NCBI RefSeq assembly: GCF_013410875.1
Contig: NZ_JACCCU010000001.1
Location: 2,356,001 to 2,420,000 of the forward strand
Direction of reading: 5' to 3'
Length of the DNA: 64,000 nucleotides
From: Tunturiibacter empetritectus
GTDB lineage: Bacteria; Acidobacteriota; Terriglobia; Terriglobales; Acidobacteriaceae
The translations under genes and the position numbers were made by a program. Positions 26,361-37,253 of this stretch are shown here, piece after piece (within the stretch, counting starts at the first letter, position 1; each line of letters starts with the position of its first letter). The notes beneath the pieces were generated by a model, which had not been told where the DNA came from, did no database searches, and was given only the letters and a program-made list of their open reading frames with translations.

Positions 26361-27698
26361 ATGGCTGTCATGATGCAGGCGTTTTACTGGGACTCGCCCA
26401 AGCACGATAAAAAAGAGGGCGAGTGGTGGAACTTCGTAGCCGAAAAAGTAGAGGACCTTAGCAACGCAGGATTTAGTGCGCTGTGGCTGCCTCCGGTCTC
26501 GAAAGGCTCCGACCACGCCTCAATGGGCTACGATCCCTACGACTACTTCGACCTTGGCGACTTCGACCAGAAGGGCGGCACCAAGACCTACTACGGCAAC
26601 CGCGCCGAGCTCGAAGCGCTGATCGCCAAAGCGCACAAACACGGCATCGGCCTCTACGCGGATATGGTCATCAACCATAACTCCGGTGCCGACGAGGAGG
26701 AGGTCAACCCTCTCGACGGCGAGAAACGTTGGACCAAGTTCAATCCCAAGAGCGGTAAGTTTCCCCGCGACTGGAACTGCTTTCATCCCAGCCGCTACGA
26801 GCAGGTGATGATGGAGGGCGAGAACTTCGCCGGCTTCCCTCACCTCTGCCATCGCAACCCCGTCGTCTACACCGCGATGTTCGAGTATGCCCGTTTCCTC
26901 ATCGAGGAGCTGGGCTTCGACGGCTTCCGCTTCGACTTCGTAAAAGGCTTCGGCGCGTGGATCATCGGTCTGCTGGCGAAGTATCGCTACGTCAAGGACG
27001 GCAAGGAGTTCACCCCCTACGTTGTCGGTGAGATGTGGTCTGGCGGCGAGGATATAGGACAGTGGCTGGACAAAGTCAACAAGCTGACCGACACCCAGAT
27101 TGCTGCCTTTGACTTCCCGCTCCGCTACAAGTTGAAGGACGTCTGCGACAAGCCCAGCTACGATCTGCGCAACCTGACCGACGACGGCGCAGTCGTCATG
27201 AAGCGGCCCATGCACGCCGCTACCTTCGTCGACAACCACGACATGGGCGACAACGCGATCGTCAACGACAAGATGATGGCCTACTCGTTCATCATGGTGC
27301 ACGAGGGGTATCCCAGCATCTTCTGGTACGACTACTACAACAACGGCCTGGCGCGGCCGCTCACTCCGAACGGAATCGACGCCCTGATCATCGCCCACCA
27401 GAAGTACGCTGGAGGCGACTCGCAGATCCTGCACGCCGATCCCGACCTCTACATCATGCAGCGCGTCGGCTTTAAAGACGACAGTGTCGATCAACCGGGC
27501 CTGATCTACGTGCTCAACAACCTTGGCGACAAGTGGTCGGGCACCTCAGTAAAGACCAAGTGGGCGAATCAGAAGTTCGCTCCCATCGCCTGGGACGGCC
27601 ACGACGACGCTCACCCGGACGAGCGAACGACCGACGCGGACGGCAACTCCGAGTTCCCTGCTCCGCCTCGAGGCTTTGCCATCTACGCCCCTGTGTAA
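26361..27698 (+). CDS. Alpha-amylase (GH13), cytoplasmic
   Basis: 445 residues from the ATG at 26361 (GGAG upstream); an in-frame ATG at 26295 would add an unlikely 22-residue leader. The TIM barrel is complete: ALWLPPVSKGSDHASMGYDP, DMVINHNSG (region I), GFDGFRFDFVKG with the nucleophile Asp (region II), YVVGEMWSGG with the acid/base Glu (region III) and FVDNHD with the transition-state Asp (region IV). A C-terminal beta domain follows. There is no signal peptide, so it probably acts on intracellular glycogen or maltodextrin. A dispersed repeat begins six bases after the stop. Confidence 0.9.
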   Translation: MAVMMQAFYWDSPKHDKKEGEWWNFVAEKVEDLSNAGFSALWLPPVSKGSDHASMGYDPYDYFDLGDFDQKGGTKTYYGNRAELEALIAKAHKHGIGLYADMVINHNSGADEEEVNPLDGEKRWTKFNPKSGKFPRDWNCFHPSRYEQVMMEGENFAGFPHLCHRNPVVYTAMFEYARFLIEELGFDGFRFDFVKGFGAWIIGLLAKYRYVKDGKEFTPYVVGEMWSGGEDIGQWLDKVNKLTDTQIAAFDFPLRYKLKDVCDKPSYDLRNLTDDGAVVMKRPMHAATFVDNHDMGDNAIVNDKMMAYSFIMVHEGYPSIFWYDYYNNGLARPLTPNGIDALIIAHQKYAGGDSQILHADPDLYIMQRVGFKDDSVDQPGLIYVLNNLGDKWSGTSVKTKWANQKFAPIAWDGHDDAHPDERTTDADGNSEFPAPPRGFAIYAPV

Positions 27699-27703
27699 GA
27701 GAT

Positions 27704-27897
27704 GTCCTGCCGGACGAGCGCCCTGCGCGGGCAACGGTCACTTCGTGACGCGTATACCGGTCTCGGCGAATCAAACAGCATCAATCCTCCCGCTGGTCGG
27801 CCAAGCTCTGGTCCGCGACCAACGGGAGCACCTTGCGAAGCTCGGAAAAAGGCGTGCGAACGCCCGCCCCACGCGCAGTGGGCCCGTCCGGCAGGAC
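27704..27897 (+). repeat. Palindromic dispersed element, copy 2
   Basis: About 194 bp just after the amylase stop. The ends GTCCTGCCGGACGAGCG and GGGCCCGTCCGGCAGGAC are inverted. The GGTCACTTCGTGAC palindrome, the ACCAACGGGAG arm and GCGTGCGAACGCCCGC are all shared with copies 1 and 4, but the centre is diverged and longer by about 15 bases. Confidence 0.8.
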
Positions 27898-27931
27898 GCA
27901 CGCACCTAATCCAAAAATAAAGTTCCAAAAC

Positions 27932-28020
27932 GTGGCGTATTTTTAGTGAGCAAAAAACACGGTGCTAAAACACCACGTCAGCCACGCAAAACACCACGTT
28001 CTCACCAGCAAAAAACCATC
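27932..28020 (+). repeat. 89-bp interspersed element, copy A
   Basis: Begins GTGGCGTATTTTT and ends CACCAGCAAAAAACCATC. The same two ends, together with CACCACGTT just before the right end, recur at exactly the same 89-bp spacing on the opposite strand at 33610-33698. The middle is A/C-rich with scattered AAAACACCACG units. A 63-codon open frame here is not considered a gene. Confidence 0.6.
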
Positions 28021-28140
28021 ATTTTGCACGGTGGAAAACCACAAACCCCAATAAAACCGCACCCGCCACCACAACCAGATTTTTTCAAGGGTTCGAGCCC
28101 ATCTTTCGAACTCCCGGAAGGCAAATGCTATCCTTAAAGC

Positions 28141-28839
28141 ATGAAATTCGGCGTTCTGGTCTTCCCCGGGTCCAACTGCGACCATGACACCCACCACGTG
28201 GTGGACGCGATCGCGCACCAGCCTGTGACCTACCTCTGGCACGCCTCAGAGGACCTTCAGGGCTGCGACGCCATCCTCGTCCCCGGCGGATTCGCCTACG
28301 GCGACTACCTTAGAACCGGCGCCATTGCCCGCTTTGCGCCAGTCATGCAATCGGTAAAGAAGTTCGCCCAAAACGGTGGACTGGTGATGGGAATCTGCAA
28401 CGGCTTTCAAATTCTGTGCGAAGCAGGCCTCCTTCCCGGCGCACTGATGCGCAACGCCAGCCAGCACTACATCTGCAAACAAACCTTTCTGCGAACCGAG
28501 ACAAACAACTCTCCCTTTACGCACGGGCTGTCTCGCGGGCAGGTGTTGCAGATGCCAATTGGCCACATGGAAGGTAACTACTTCTGCGACTCCGATACGC
28601 TGGAAACGCTGAAGAAACAGGATCGCATCGCCTTTCGCTACGCCACTCGAGAGGGCACGGTGACTGCTGCTGCGAACCCGAATGGATCGCTCGAGAACAT
28701 CGCTGGCGTCCTGAACGAAGGACGCAATGTGCTGGGTCTCATGCCGCATCCGGACCGTTCCAGCGAGGCTCTCCTTGGATCTGCGGATGGCTTGCGCTTG
28801 TTTCAAGCGATGGCGGAGTCTTTGGCTACAGCGCGATAA
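28141..28839 (+). CDS. purQ: Phosphoribosylformylglycinamidine synthase, glutaminase subunit PurQ
   Basis: 232 residues, a class I glutamine amidotransferase that supplies ammonia to PurL in purine synthesis. It has the start [15 protein letters not shown], the oxyanion loop [12 protein letters not shown], the nucleophile Cys86 in [10 protein letters not shown] and the His/Glu pair in [10 protein letters not shown]. Length and order match bacterial PurQ of the small PurL/PurS type. Neither purL nor purS is adjacent. The stretch 27898-28140 upstream contains only repeat material. Confidence 0.95.
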   Translation: MKFGVLVFPGSNCDHDTHHVVDAIAHQPVTYLWHASEDLQGCDAILVPGGFAYGDYLRTGAIARFAPVMQSVKKFAQNGGLVMGICNGFQILCEAGLLPGALMRNASQHYICKQTFLRTETNNSPFTHGLSRGQVLQMPIGHMEGNYFCDSDTLETLKKQDRIAFRYATREGTVTAAANPNGSLENIAGVLNEGRNVLGLMPHPDRSSEALLGSADGLRLFQAMAESLATAR

Positions 28840-28879
28840 CGCAACCAGCCCACTGACGCGATGATAAGCTGATCACGCA

Positions 28880-29671
28880 ATGATTGACATTCACCATCAC
28901 CTTCTGTGGGGCATGGACGATGGTGCTTCGACCCTCGAAGCCTCTGTAGCTATGGCGAAGATGGCTGCAGCGGATGGGATCACCCACATCGTGTGTTCGC
29001 CGCACTCGAACGGCCAATACTCCTACGACCCTCCCATCATCAACGCGAAGATTATCGAGTTGCAGGAGCGGTTAGATCGTGATTCGATCGGTATAAAGCT
29101 GGGCCGTGGATGCGACTTCCATATGTCGTATGAAAATATCCAGGAGGCCAAAGTTGACCCGACAAAGTTCAGCATCAACGGGCTGGGCTATCTACTGGTA
29201 GAGGTTCCGGACTATGGACTGCCGCGGGGTTTGACTGAAATCTTTTATCAACTGCAGTTGGCCGGTCTAACGCCGATTCTGACGCATCCGGAGAGGAATC
29301 CTACGCTGCAGGCCGATCAGGATCGAATCGCGGAGTGGCTGCAGCGGGGAGTACTGGTGCAGGTCACGGCGGGGTCTGTGCTAGGCCGGATGGGCAAGCA
29401 TGCAGAGCGGATGGCGCATGAGCTGCTCGAGAATCGGTGGGTGCACTTTCTGGCAACCGATGCGCACAATACGACCTCGCGCGCACCAAAGATGCGAGAG
29501 GCGCTGGAGTTGGTCGCAGCGAAGTATGGGCCGGATTATGCGCATCTGCTCTGTGTATCCAATCCTCTTGCGGTATTTATGGGGAAGCCGATGCCGCCAC
29601 AAGTGGAGCCGCTGAACCTCTATGAGGATCTGCAGGAGAAGAGCTGGTGGCGGAGACTGCTGGGGCAGTAG
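28880..29671 (+). CDS. CpsB/CapC-type PHP-family tyrosine phosphatase
   Basis: 263 residues of the PHP superfamily. The metal-binding HHHLLWGMDDG at the N-terminus, CSPHSNG, THPERNP and ATDAHNT motifs match the manganese-dependent tyrosine phosphatases CpsB/YwqE that dephosphorylate BY-kinases. The window contains a BY-kinase at 10834, about 18 kb away, as a plausible substrate. It stands alone here, followed by a partial dispersed repeat. Confidence 0.88.
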   Translation: MIDIHHHLLWGMDDGASTLEASVAMAKMAAADGITHIVCSPHSNGQYSYDPPIINAKIIELQERLDRDSIGIKLGRGCDFHMSYENIQEAKVDPTKFSINGLGYLLVEVPDYGLPRGLTEIFYQLQLAGLTPILTHPERNPTLQADQDRIAEWLQRGVLVQVTAGSVLGRMGKHAERMAHELLENRWVHFLATDAHNTTSRAPKMREALELVAAKYGPDYAHLLCVSNPLAVFMGKPMPPQVEPLNLYEDLQEKSWWRRLLGQ

Positions 29672-29679
29672 ATTTGGTG

Positions 29680-29792
29680 GGAGCACCACGCGAAGCGGTA
29701 TACAAGTCACGAAGTGACCGCGCGAATCGGGGCCTCACGAACAGGTCTTCGTTCGTGGGGTGGCAAGCGCAGTAGGCCCGTCCGGCAGGACC
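29680..29792 (-). repeat. Palindromic dispersed element, copy 3 (partial, rearranged)
   Basis: About 113 bp between two convergent genes. GCGGTATACAAGTCACGAAG is the reverse complement of the left half of copies 1 and 4, so this copy lies in the opposite orientation. The end AGGCCCGTCCGGCAGGACC is intact. About 45 bases between them are unrelated and hold a hairpin (CACGAAC against GTTCGTG). Confidence 0.7.
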
Positions 29793-29798
29793 TATCTT

Positions 29799-30527
29799 TT
29801 ACAATCCAAGGCCGCCGTCGACGGCGAGGAGTTGGCCAGTAATAAAGTGGGGCGCCGTGGCGAAAAAGACGGCAGCTGCCGCTACATCTTCGGCAGTGCC
29901 GTTGCGCTGCATGGGTGTTTTGCGGGCGAAGTGCTCATAGGCCTCTTCAACCTCTCCTTGAACGATCATGCCGGGGGCGATGCAGTTGACACTGATCTCA
30001 GGCGCCCAGGCCTTCGCCATGGTCTTCGAGAGCATATGCAGCGCCGCCTTGGAGGTGCAGTAGTGGCCGTGAGTGGCCCAGGGATGCAGGCCTCCTAGCG
30101 AGCCGATGTTGAGGATGCGCCCTTTGACAGCGCGCAGGTGTGGGTGCGCAGCCCGGGCCATAAGAAAGGGTGCCCGGGTGTTGGTGGTAAACATCGCATC
30201 CCACTGATCGACTGAGATGTTCTCGAGCGCTTCGGAGGCAAAGATTCCGGCGTTGTTGACGAGTAAGTCGATGCGGCCCAGATCGTTGATGACTGCAGCT
30301 ACGGTCTGTTCAATGTCCTCGGGATTGCGTAGATCGCAGCGGATGGCCAAAGCGTCGACGTCGTGGGCCGCGAGCGCGTGAACTGTCTGCTGCGCCTCGG
30401 TTTGAGAAGAGAGATAGGTGATGGCTACGTCTGCGCCGCGTTCGGCGAGAGCCAGAGCGATAGACCGGCCGATTCGCTTGGCCGCCCCAGTTACAAGCAC
30501 AGTCTTTCCTGTTAGCGGCCTGTCCAT
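29799..30527 (-). CDS. SDR family oxidoreductase
   Basis: 242-residue classical short-chain dehydrogenase. The cofactor motif is TGAAKRIG (residues 13-20), NNAG is at 91-94, and the catalytic residues are Ser143, Tyr156 and Lys160 (HYCTSK). GAAKRIG together with a basic residue after the first strand suggests NADP preference, as in pteridine reductase-like members. It ends with the typical GQLLAVDGGLGL. The substrate is unknown; pteridine or 3-oxoacyl reduction are options. Confidence 0.87.
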   Translation of the reverse strand: MDRPLTGKTVLVTGAAKRIGRSIALALAERGADVAITYLSSQTEAQQTVHALAAHDVDALAIRCDLRNPEDIEQTVAAVINDLGRIDLLVNNAGIFASEALENISVDQWDAMFTTNTRAPFLMARAAHPHLRAVKGRILNIGSLGGLHPWATHGHYCTSKAALHMLSKTMAKAWAPEISVNCIAPGMIVQGEVEEAYEHFARKTPMQRNGTAEDVAAAAVFFATAPHFITGQLLAVDGGLGL

Positions 30528-30553
30528 AGACTCTTTTCATACTGCCTGGTCGG

Positions 30554-31120
30554 TTACAGCTGGGGTGTCGAGTTGGGAGTGGCAGGCTGCGAAGTTGCGG
30601 GCGGATTGCCCGGTGCCGGCCTGGTAACCGGCACAGTCGGCCTTATCGGCTCCTGAACGCCTGGCTTCCTGGTTGCAGCTTTGCCATCGTTGTTCTCGTA
30701 GGAGGAGACCTGCTCCCTGGGATGAATCATAGCGACGGAGATCTCTTTGCTGGCCTCTTTGACTTCGTACTCTTCGGCAAAGGTTGCGAAGCCCGGCGCG
30801 ATAACCTGCACGCGCACCGTGCTGCCTGTAGGGATAACGTCGATGACGGCTTTGCCGTCGGGATCAGTCTTGACTTCGAGGTTGCCCTCGTCCTTGCCGT
30901 CCATCGATGGATTGAAGATGACAGCGGCGTTCATGATGGGCTTGCCGTTGAACTTCTTGACGACGGTAACCTCGATGTGGGACGTAGCTGGCGGCGCCTT
31001 GTATTTGCGGCCACGCTTGGCAGGGACATCCTGATCCTGAGCCCTGGCGGGAAGGCTGGATGCGAAGGCGAAGAGGAGAACGAGGAACGATAGGGACCAG
31101 ACGGTGCGGCGTGACGACAT
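30554..31120 (-). CDS. Secreted carboxypeptidase-regulatory-like domain protein
   Basis: 188 residues. A signal peptide (cleavage near ARA-QD, residue 27) is followed by a basic linker KRGRKYKAPP, then a beta-sandwich segment (about 47-130) of the carboxypeptidase regulatory/Ig-like type with DPDGKAVIDVIPTGSTVRV. The C-terminal 50 residues are Pro/Thr/Ala-rich. The domain is frequent in acidobacterial cell-envelope proteins, where it probably mediates structural contacts. It may be co-transcribed with the SDR gene 27 bp downstream. Confidence 0.7.
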   Translation of the reverse strand: MSSRRTVWSLSFLVLLFAFASSLPARAQDQDVPAKRGRKYKAPPATSHIEVTVVKKFNGKPIMNAAVIFNPSMDGKDEGNLEVKTDPDGKAVIDVIPTGSTVRVQVIAPGFATFAEEYEVKEASKEISVAMIHPREQVSSYENNDGKAATRKPGVQEPIRPTVPVTRPAPGNPPATSQPATPNSTPQL

Positions 31121-31225
31121 GGCCTCATTCTACGACTTTTGAGATTGGGTTTGTGGGTCGGTCATCATGGCCCGGTAGGCCTGGCGGGCCTTGCGCGGGT
31201 TTCACTCACATTTCACGCAGCCGGG

Positions 31226-31254
31226 TTGACAACGGGAAGCGGGCTGACTATCGT
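31226..31254 (+). promoter_or_regulatory. groESL sigma-70 type promoter
   Basis: A perfect -35 TTGACA (31226-31231), 17-base spacer and -10 TATCGT (31249-31254, four of six). The CIRCE operator starts at the last base of the -10 box, so the transcription start lies within it. Confidence 0.75.
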
Positions 31255-31280
31255 TAGCAATCGGAAGGCTTGAGTGCTAA
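31254..31280 (+). promoter_or_regulatory. CIRCE operator (HrcA binding site)
   Basis: TTAGCAATC, nine bases, GAGTGCTAA. The CIRCE consensus is TTAGCACTC-N9-GAGTGCTAA; there is one mismatch, in the left arm. Position over the transcription start of groESL implies repression by HrcA, whose gene is not in the window. Confidence 0.92.
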
Positions 31281-31425
31281 CGGCTCTCTTATTTGCTTTA
31301 GGAGCCTGGGCTGCGGCCTGTTCCACTCATTTATTGCGGCTCGGGCCAGAGGTCAATGGCAGAGGCTGCGCTCTACAACGCGGACGGCCAGCCGTTCGCC
31401 AAATCGCACTAAGGAGATGTAAGCA

Positions 31426-33511
<2,086 letters not shown>

Positions 33512-33534
33512 GAAGTTGTTTCAAAAAAAGTGGG

Positions 33535-33566
33535 GCCCTGGTGAGAGCCAGGGCTTTGCTGTTTTT
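33535..33566 (+). terminator. Rho-independent terminator of groESL
   Basis: GCCCTGG, loop TGAGAG, CCAGGGC: a perfect 7-bp GC-rich stem followed by TTTGCTGTTTTT. Confidence 0.8.
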
Positions 33567-33609
33567 GCTGGAGTTTTGAGGGGTGTTTTGGAAAAAACAT
33601 GTGTTTCGT

Positions 33610-33698
33610 GGTGGTTTTTTGCTGGTGTAAACGTGGTGGGATGGTGGTCTGAACATGGTCGTTAGCCGCAATGATTTCGGAGCCGAAAAATACGCCAC
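33610..33698 (-). repeat. 89-bp interspersed element, copy B
   Basis: On the minus strand this reads GTGGCGTATTTTT at the left end and CACCACGTTTACACCAGC with AAAAAACCACC at the right end, equal in length to copy A at 27932. The rest of 33567-33842 holds nothing else I can identify. Confidence 0.6.
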
Positions 33699-33842
33699 CA
33701 AATCCGGATTTATTTTGCGGAGGGTGTATCGGGTTGGCTGAAGGCAGCTCTCCCTCTTGAGCCGCTTTCAACCTGAAAGCGTAAAGGAGTAAAGCCTCTC
33801 TCAGGCTGAGACCATTGTGAGCAGGAAAAAACCTAAAGACTT

Positions 33843-35603
33843 TTACGGCCAAGCCACATCGAGATAGTCGATGGTAATCTTGCCTGCGCTCTGCGATGTC
33901 GGTTGCGCCAATGTTACTTTGATGAGATTCTGCCCTTCTTTTACTGTTGCATGATCTATTTTGAAGCAGCAAAAACGAGTAGGATCCACAGCAAGATTGG
34001 CCTGGTAGGGATCATGCAGGGGCGCCGCAATAAACGGGGTGGGTTCGAGCGGCATATCGTTCCATTCCACCGAGGATGCCCAATCGGGAACTGGCCCATC
34101 CGTATAGCCCACTGGCGGCTCAATCCGCACCCGGAGAGTTCCCTTGGGTTGCCTTCCTCGAAGATACATAGATAACTTGAACGTAAAGGACTCTCCCACA
34201 TGCAGTGTCTGCGGCATCTGCATGGAGGGCGATATATAAGAATCGTGGTCAACGGCTAGAACATACCACTGTGGACTCCCTACATCATCGGATTTACGCA
34301 GGCTATCCAAGATGTGAAAGGGCTGTTCGTTAAAAGGCCCGACGCCGGGATCGGACGCTATGGAGTTGCTCGTTTCCCGATAGTAGGCAAAATTAAACAG
34401 GCTGATTCCATCGGCACCCTGGTTGTAGGCGGTATTGGCGACGGTATGGAATTGCTGGTCTGTCGTGCGCAGAAACGGCCTACTTCCATCCGGCAAGGTC
34501 GCAGTAACATTTGTCGTTTGGGTTGCTTCGAAGTAGATCGCCGTCTCCGGAATCAAGCTCCGAATTGTGGGAAGATCGCTCTCGTTGGTGGTGTAGTAGC
34601 CATCGGAGACATTGACCATGTCGACGCCAGCCTCGACAAACGCCGGCAGAGAGATGCCCAGCTTCTGATGGACGTCGAGGAACGAGGGAACGCGCACGCA
34701 CAAAAACCTGCGTCTCAACTCGTTGTGTTCTACAGGCCACTCGTTCGTTGGATCGGGCAGAGTCAGATCGGGATCGGGCCCCTCATCAAGCGCAGCACGC
34801 ACGCCCCGTATGAAGTCGACCATGATCTTCTGATTTTCTTGAGCATTGGAAGCAGGCGGAAAATAGTTTGCATAACGATTGAAGTCAAGTTCAAGACCGT
34901 CGATGCCGTATCTGCAAAGCTCCTTGATCAAACTCAATTTATATTGCCGCACCTCCGGAATTGCCCAATTCTGGGCACGCTCAGGGTTCTTCAAGTAGTC
35001 GTTACCCAAGGTAAAGTTATCGCTTCTTTGATAAGCTGAGTTTTCGTACCAGAACTTGCACATCTTCGAGCTGGTGGTGACGGTGTTCCCGGTCGTATCC
35101 AGAAACTGCACATCGTTGAGGCGAAAGCTCACAAAGGCCCTTTGCCGATGACTACGACATGCACTTAGGAAGTCACGGACCATATCGCCGCCACCCAGCA
35201 TGTAGTTGGCATATGCATCGAAGGGTCCCTTTGGGCGACCAATCAAGTCGTAGTACTAGGGGTAGTGCTCTGTCGCCGGATACACCTTGCTTTTCCACCA
35301 TGGGACCCAGCAAAGGCCAGGACAAAAGAGCTGCACGTCGACCATGCCGGCAACTTCGGCGACACTTGCCTCGATCAGTCGTTTGCTGAAGGTCTGGGGA
35401 TGTAGGTTATTGCCGGGATTGCTCCATGGACTGTAGCAGGAGAGCAGATTGGTTGAGTCATTGTTGTAGAGCGTGCGGAAAGGAGCCTTTCTGCCACGGC
35501 CCCACGAGGGACCAAATGCACCAGCAGCGTGCGCCATGCGGGTCAACAGATGGGCAGATACCAAAGTTCCTGTACCAATGAGAAACTCGCGCCGATCCAT
35601 CAT
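33843..35603 (-). pseudogene. Tat-exported glycosidase-like protein interrupted by an in-frame amber codon
   Basis: One continuous frame of 586 codons broken by a single TAG at 35258-35256 (codon 116). Upstream part: a twin-arginine leader MMDRREFLIGTGTLVSAHLL, then PFRTLYNNDSTNLLSCYSPW. Downstream part (from 35255) continues without gap or frame change as YYDLIGRPKGPFDAYANYML. Segments such as YGIDGLELDFNRYANYF and GADGISLFNFAYYRE look like beta strands of a TIM-barrel hydrolase, and the last 150 residues resemble a beta-sandwich. The frame is otherwise intact, so the stop is recent or a sequencing error. The family is not firmly identified. Confidence 0.65.
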
Positions 35604-35736
35604 GCCTCCTCTGACATGCTAAAGACACTTTTACTCTAAACAAAGTAGAAGGCGCTGCCACCCCCTTTGAAGAACCTTTGATGAAACCCAGCAACCGTCG
35701 ACTTGTTGCTACGGTCAAGATTGGTTTCCTGGGATC

Positions 35737-35846
35737 GCTTGCTCTGGGGTTAGAGAAGGGAAGAGCAAGCGAAGGCGACAGAGGGTTTCTCCGCTGCGCC
35801 GTTCACGATGAGGCTGTGAACGGCTTCGGTCGAAGTGACGAGTTTT
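35737..35846. repeat. Hairpin-rich intergenic element with conserved hairpin, copy 1
   Basis: The gap 35604-35936 has no gene. It contains a 9-bp stem GCTTGCTCT/AGAGCAAGC (35737-35745, 35762-35770). A second hairpin, GCCGTTCAC, 9-base loop, GTGAACGGC (35798-35824), lies inside a block CCGCTGCGC...GCTTCGGTCGAAGTGACG that recurs at 38533. The rest of the gap is unremarkable. Confidence 0.6.
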
Positions 35847-35936
35847 GGTAAGGTTGACGAGAACAAGCAACGACTACTGCAACCGCGCGGTTCTTCCTCT
35901 TCGACAAGCTCAAGGTTAGAGTGACAAGATTTTTGG

Positions 35937-36902
35937 CTAGGGCTGAGAGAGCACGACGGTTCCTGGGCGGACCTGGGTGGGAGCGCGGAGTTTGGTCTTG
36001 GGGAGGTCGGTTGAAGTTCTCAGACTGACGAGTTTTTTGTTGGCGTCTACGGGGAAGGTGGCGACGTAGGTTCGGGCGATGGCCTCTTGAAACTGCTTGA
36101 GGTACGGGGCCATTGAGACAGGGTTCTGACCGGTGCTTTGGTAGAGCGAGAGGCCGCCGGTTCCTTCTGCCATCTGGGCGAGGTAGTTTTGTCCGCTGAA
36201 GCTGCCACGGCCACGACTGAAGCCGGCATCGCTGAAGTAGATGGAGTAGACGGGGACGCCGGCGCGCTGGGCGTCGGTGACGGCTGAGTCGACGTAGGGG
36301 CTGTTCTGGTTGAGCGGGCTGGTACTGCCGTTGTAGGGGTCTACGCCATTGGTAATCATAAGGACGAAGCGTGGCTTGTGAACGGGGCCTGTGCGCTGGA
36401 CGGGGCTGACCTGATTTTCGGCCTGGCCGGGCCAGTTCTTGACGAAGGCGGAGAGGCAGAAGTAGGGGCTGGCGCTGGAGCCGGGGATGCCGCTGGGAAT
36501 GCGGAGGCCCTGGGCGGCGGCGGCGAGGTCTGAGGTGAAGCCTGAGGCGCCGGAGCCGGGGAAGACGGTGCCGTTCTGCATGTAGCCGACGAAGACTTCG
36601 GTGCCAGCGGGTAGGCTGGTGATGAAGGCGCGGAGATTGTTCATCTCGCGGGCGACGCTGGTGCGGAGGCCGTCATCGATGAGGAGGGCGACCTGGGCTC
36701 CGCCAGGGGGTATGGCGGCGAGGTTGGTAAGTGGGCTGACACGATTGTCGACCTTGAGGGTGAGATCTTTTGCGGTGGGGCTGACGGGGGCTTTGCTGTC
36801 GAATGCGACGAGAGCCTGGGTGGTAGCGGGGCTCTCCTGGGCGTGGATTGTGCTTGCTGTGGTCGCTGCCAGGAGGGTTAGTGCGAGCAGATATCGGGTC
36901 AT
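35937..36902 (-). CDS. Secreted von Willebrand factor A-like protein
   Basis: 321 residues with a signal peptide (IHA-QE, about residue 22). Residues 70-260 show a vWA-like alternation: GAQVALLIDDGLRTSVAREM replaces the usual MIDAS start DxSxS with DDGLRTS, and KPRFVLMITNGVDPY supplies the central strand. The canonical MIDAS seems incomplete, so metal-dependent binding is uncertain. Such exported VWA proteins are abundant in acidobacteria and of unknown function. It is divergent from another VWA protein across a dispersed repeat. Confidence 0.7.
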   Translation of the reverse strand: MTRYLLALTLLAATTASTIHAQESPATTQALVAFDSKAPVSPTAKDLTLKVDNRVSPLTNLAAIPPGGAQVALLIDDGLRTSVAREMNNLRAFITSLPAGTEVFVGYMQNGTVFPGSGASGFTSDLAAAAQGLRIPSGIPGSSASPYFCLSAFVKNWPGQAENQVSPVQRTGPVHKPRFVLMITNGVDPYNGSTSPLNQNSPYVDSAVTDAQRAGVPVYSIYFSDAGFSRGRGSFSGQNYLAQMAEGTGGLSLYQSTGQNPVSMAPYLKQFQEAIARTYVATFPVDANKKLVSLRTSTDLPKTKLRAPTQVRPGTVVLSQP

Positions 36903-37018
36903 TTTTGTTTCCCTTCGTTAGGTTAGACGGTGCAGTGAGGCTGGGCGATGCGGGGAGGGAAAGAACATACATGATGGAAACACGTGGGAGACATGTTTGG
37001 TTGCGTTTTTTGGTGCGC

Positions 37019-37198
37019 GGTCCTGCCGGACGGGCCCACTTCGCGTGGAGCGGTCACTTCGTGACTTGTATACCGCTTCGCTAGGCGCTCCCGTTGGTTG
37101 CGAAGAAAGACGATTCCGACCAACGGGAGGACTACGCGAAGCTCTAAAGAGGCGTGCGAACGCCCGCCCTCCGCGCAGGAGGCCCGTCCGGCAGGACC
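37019..37198 (+). repeat. Palindromic dispersed element, copy 4 (full length)
   Basis: 180 bp in the 351-bp gap between two divergent VWA genes. The ends GGTCCTGCCGGACGGGCC and GGCCCGTCCGGCAGGACC are perfect 18-bp inverted repeats. The inner palindrome GGTCACTTCGTGAC and the arms CTCCCGTTGGT/ACCAACGGGAG are intact. It is nearly identical to copy 1. The remainder of the gap (36903-37018 and 37199-37253) shows no other feature. Confidence 0.88.
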
Positions 37199-37253
37199 TT
37201 TTTTACTGGTTTTTCCGTCCTGACACACCACTGGCTCGTCTAACTCAGACACG

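Noticed and set aside
27961..28020. Possible CRISPR-like array from the recurring AACACCACG units
   Set aside because: Units are short and irregularly spaced, with no conserved repeat of 23 bases or more and no cas genes.
27946..28137. 63-codon open frame just upstream of purQ
   Set aside because: It lies on the 89-bp repeat element, is Lys/Pro/His-rich, and lacks a ribosome site.
35256..35258. Amber codon as pyrrolysine or programmed readthrough
   Set aside because: Nothing in the window suggests pyrrolysine machinery or a readthrough element; a point mutation is simpler.
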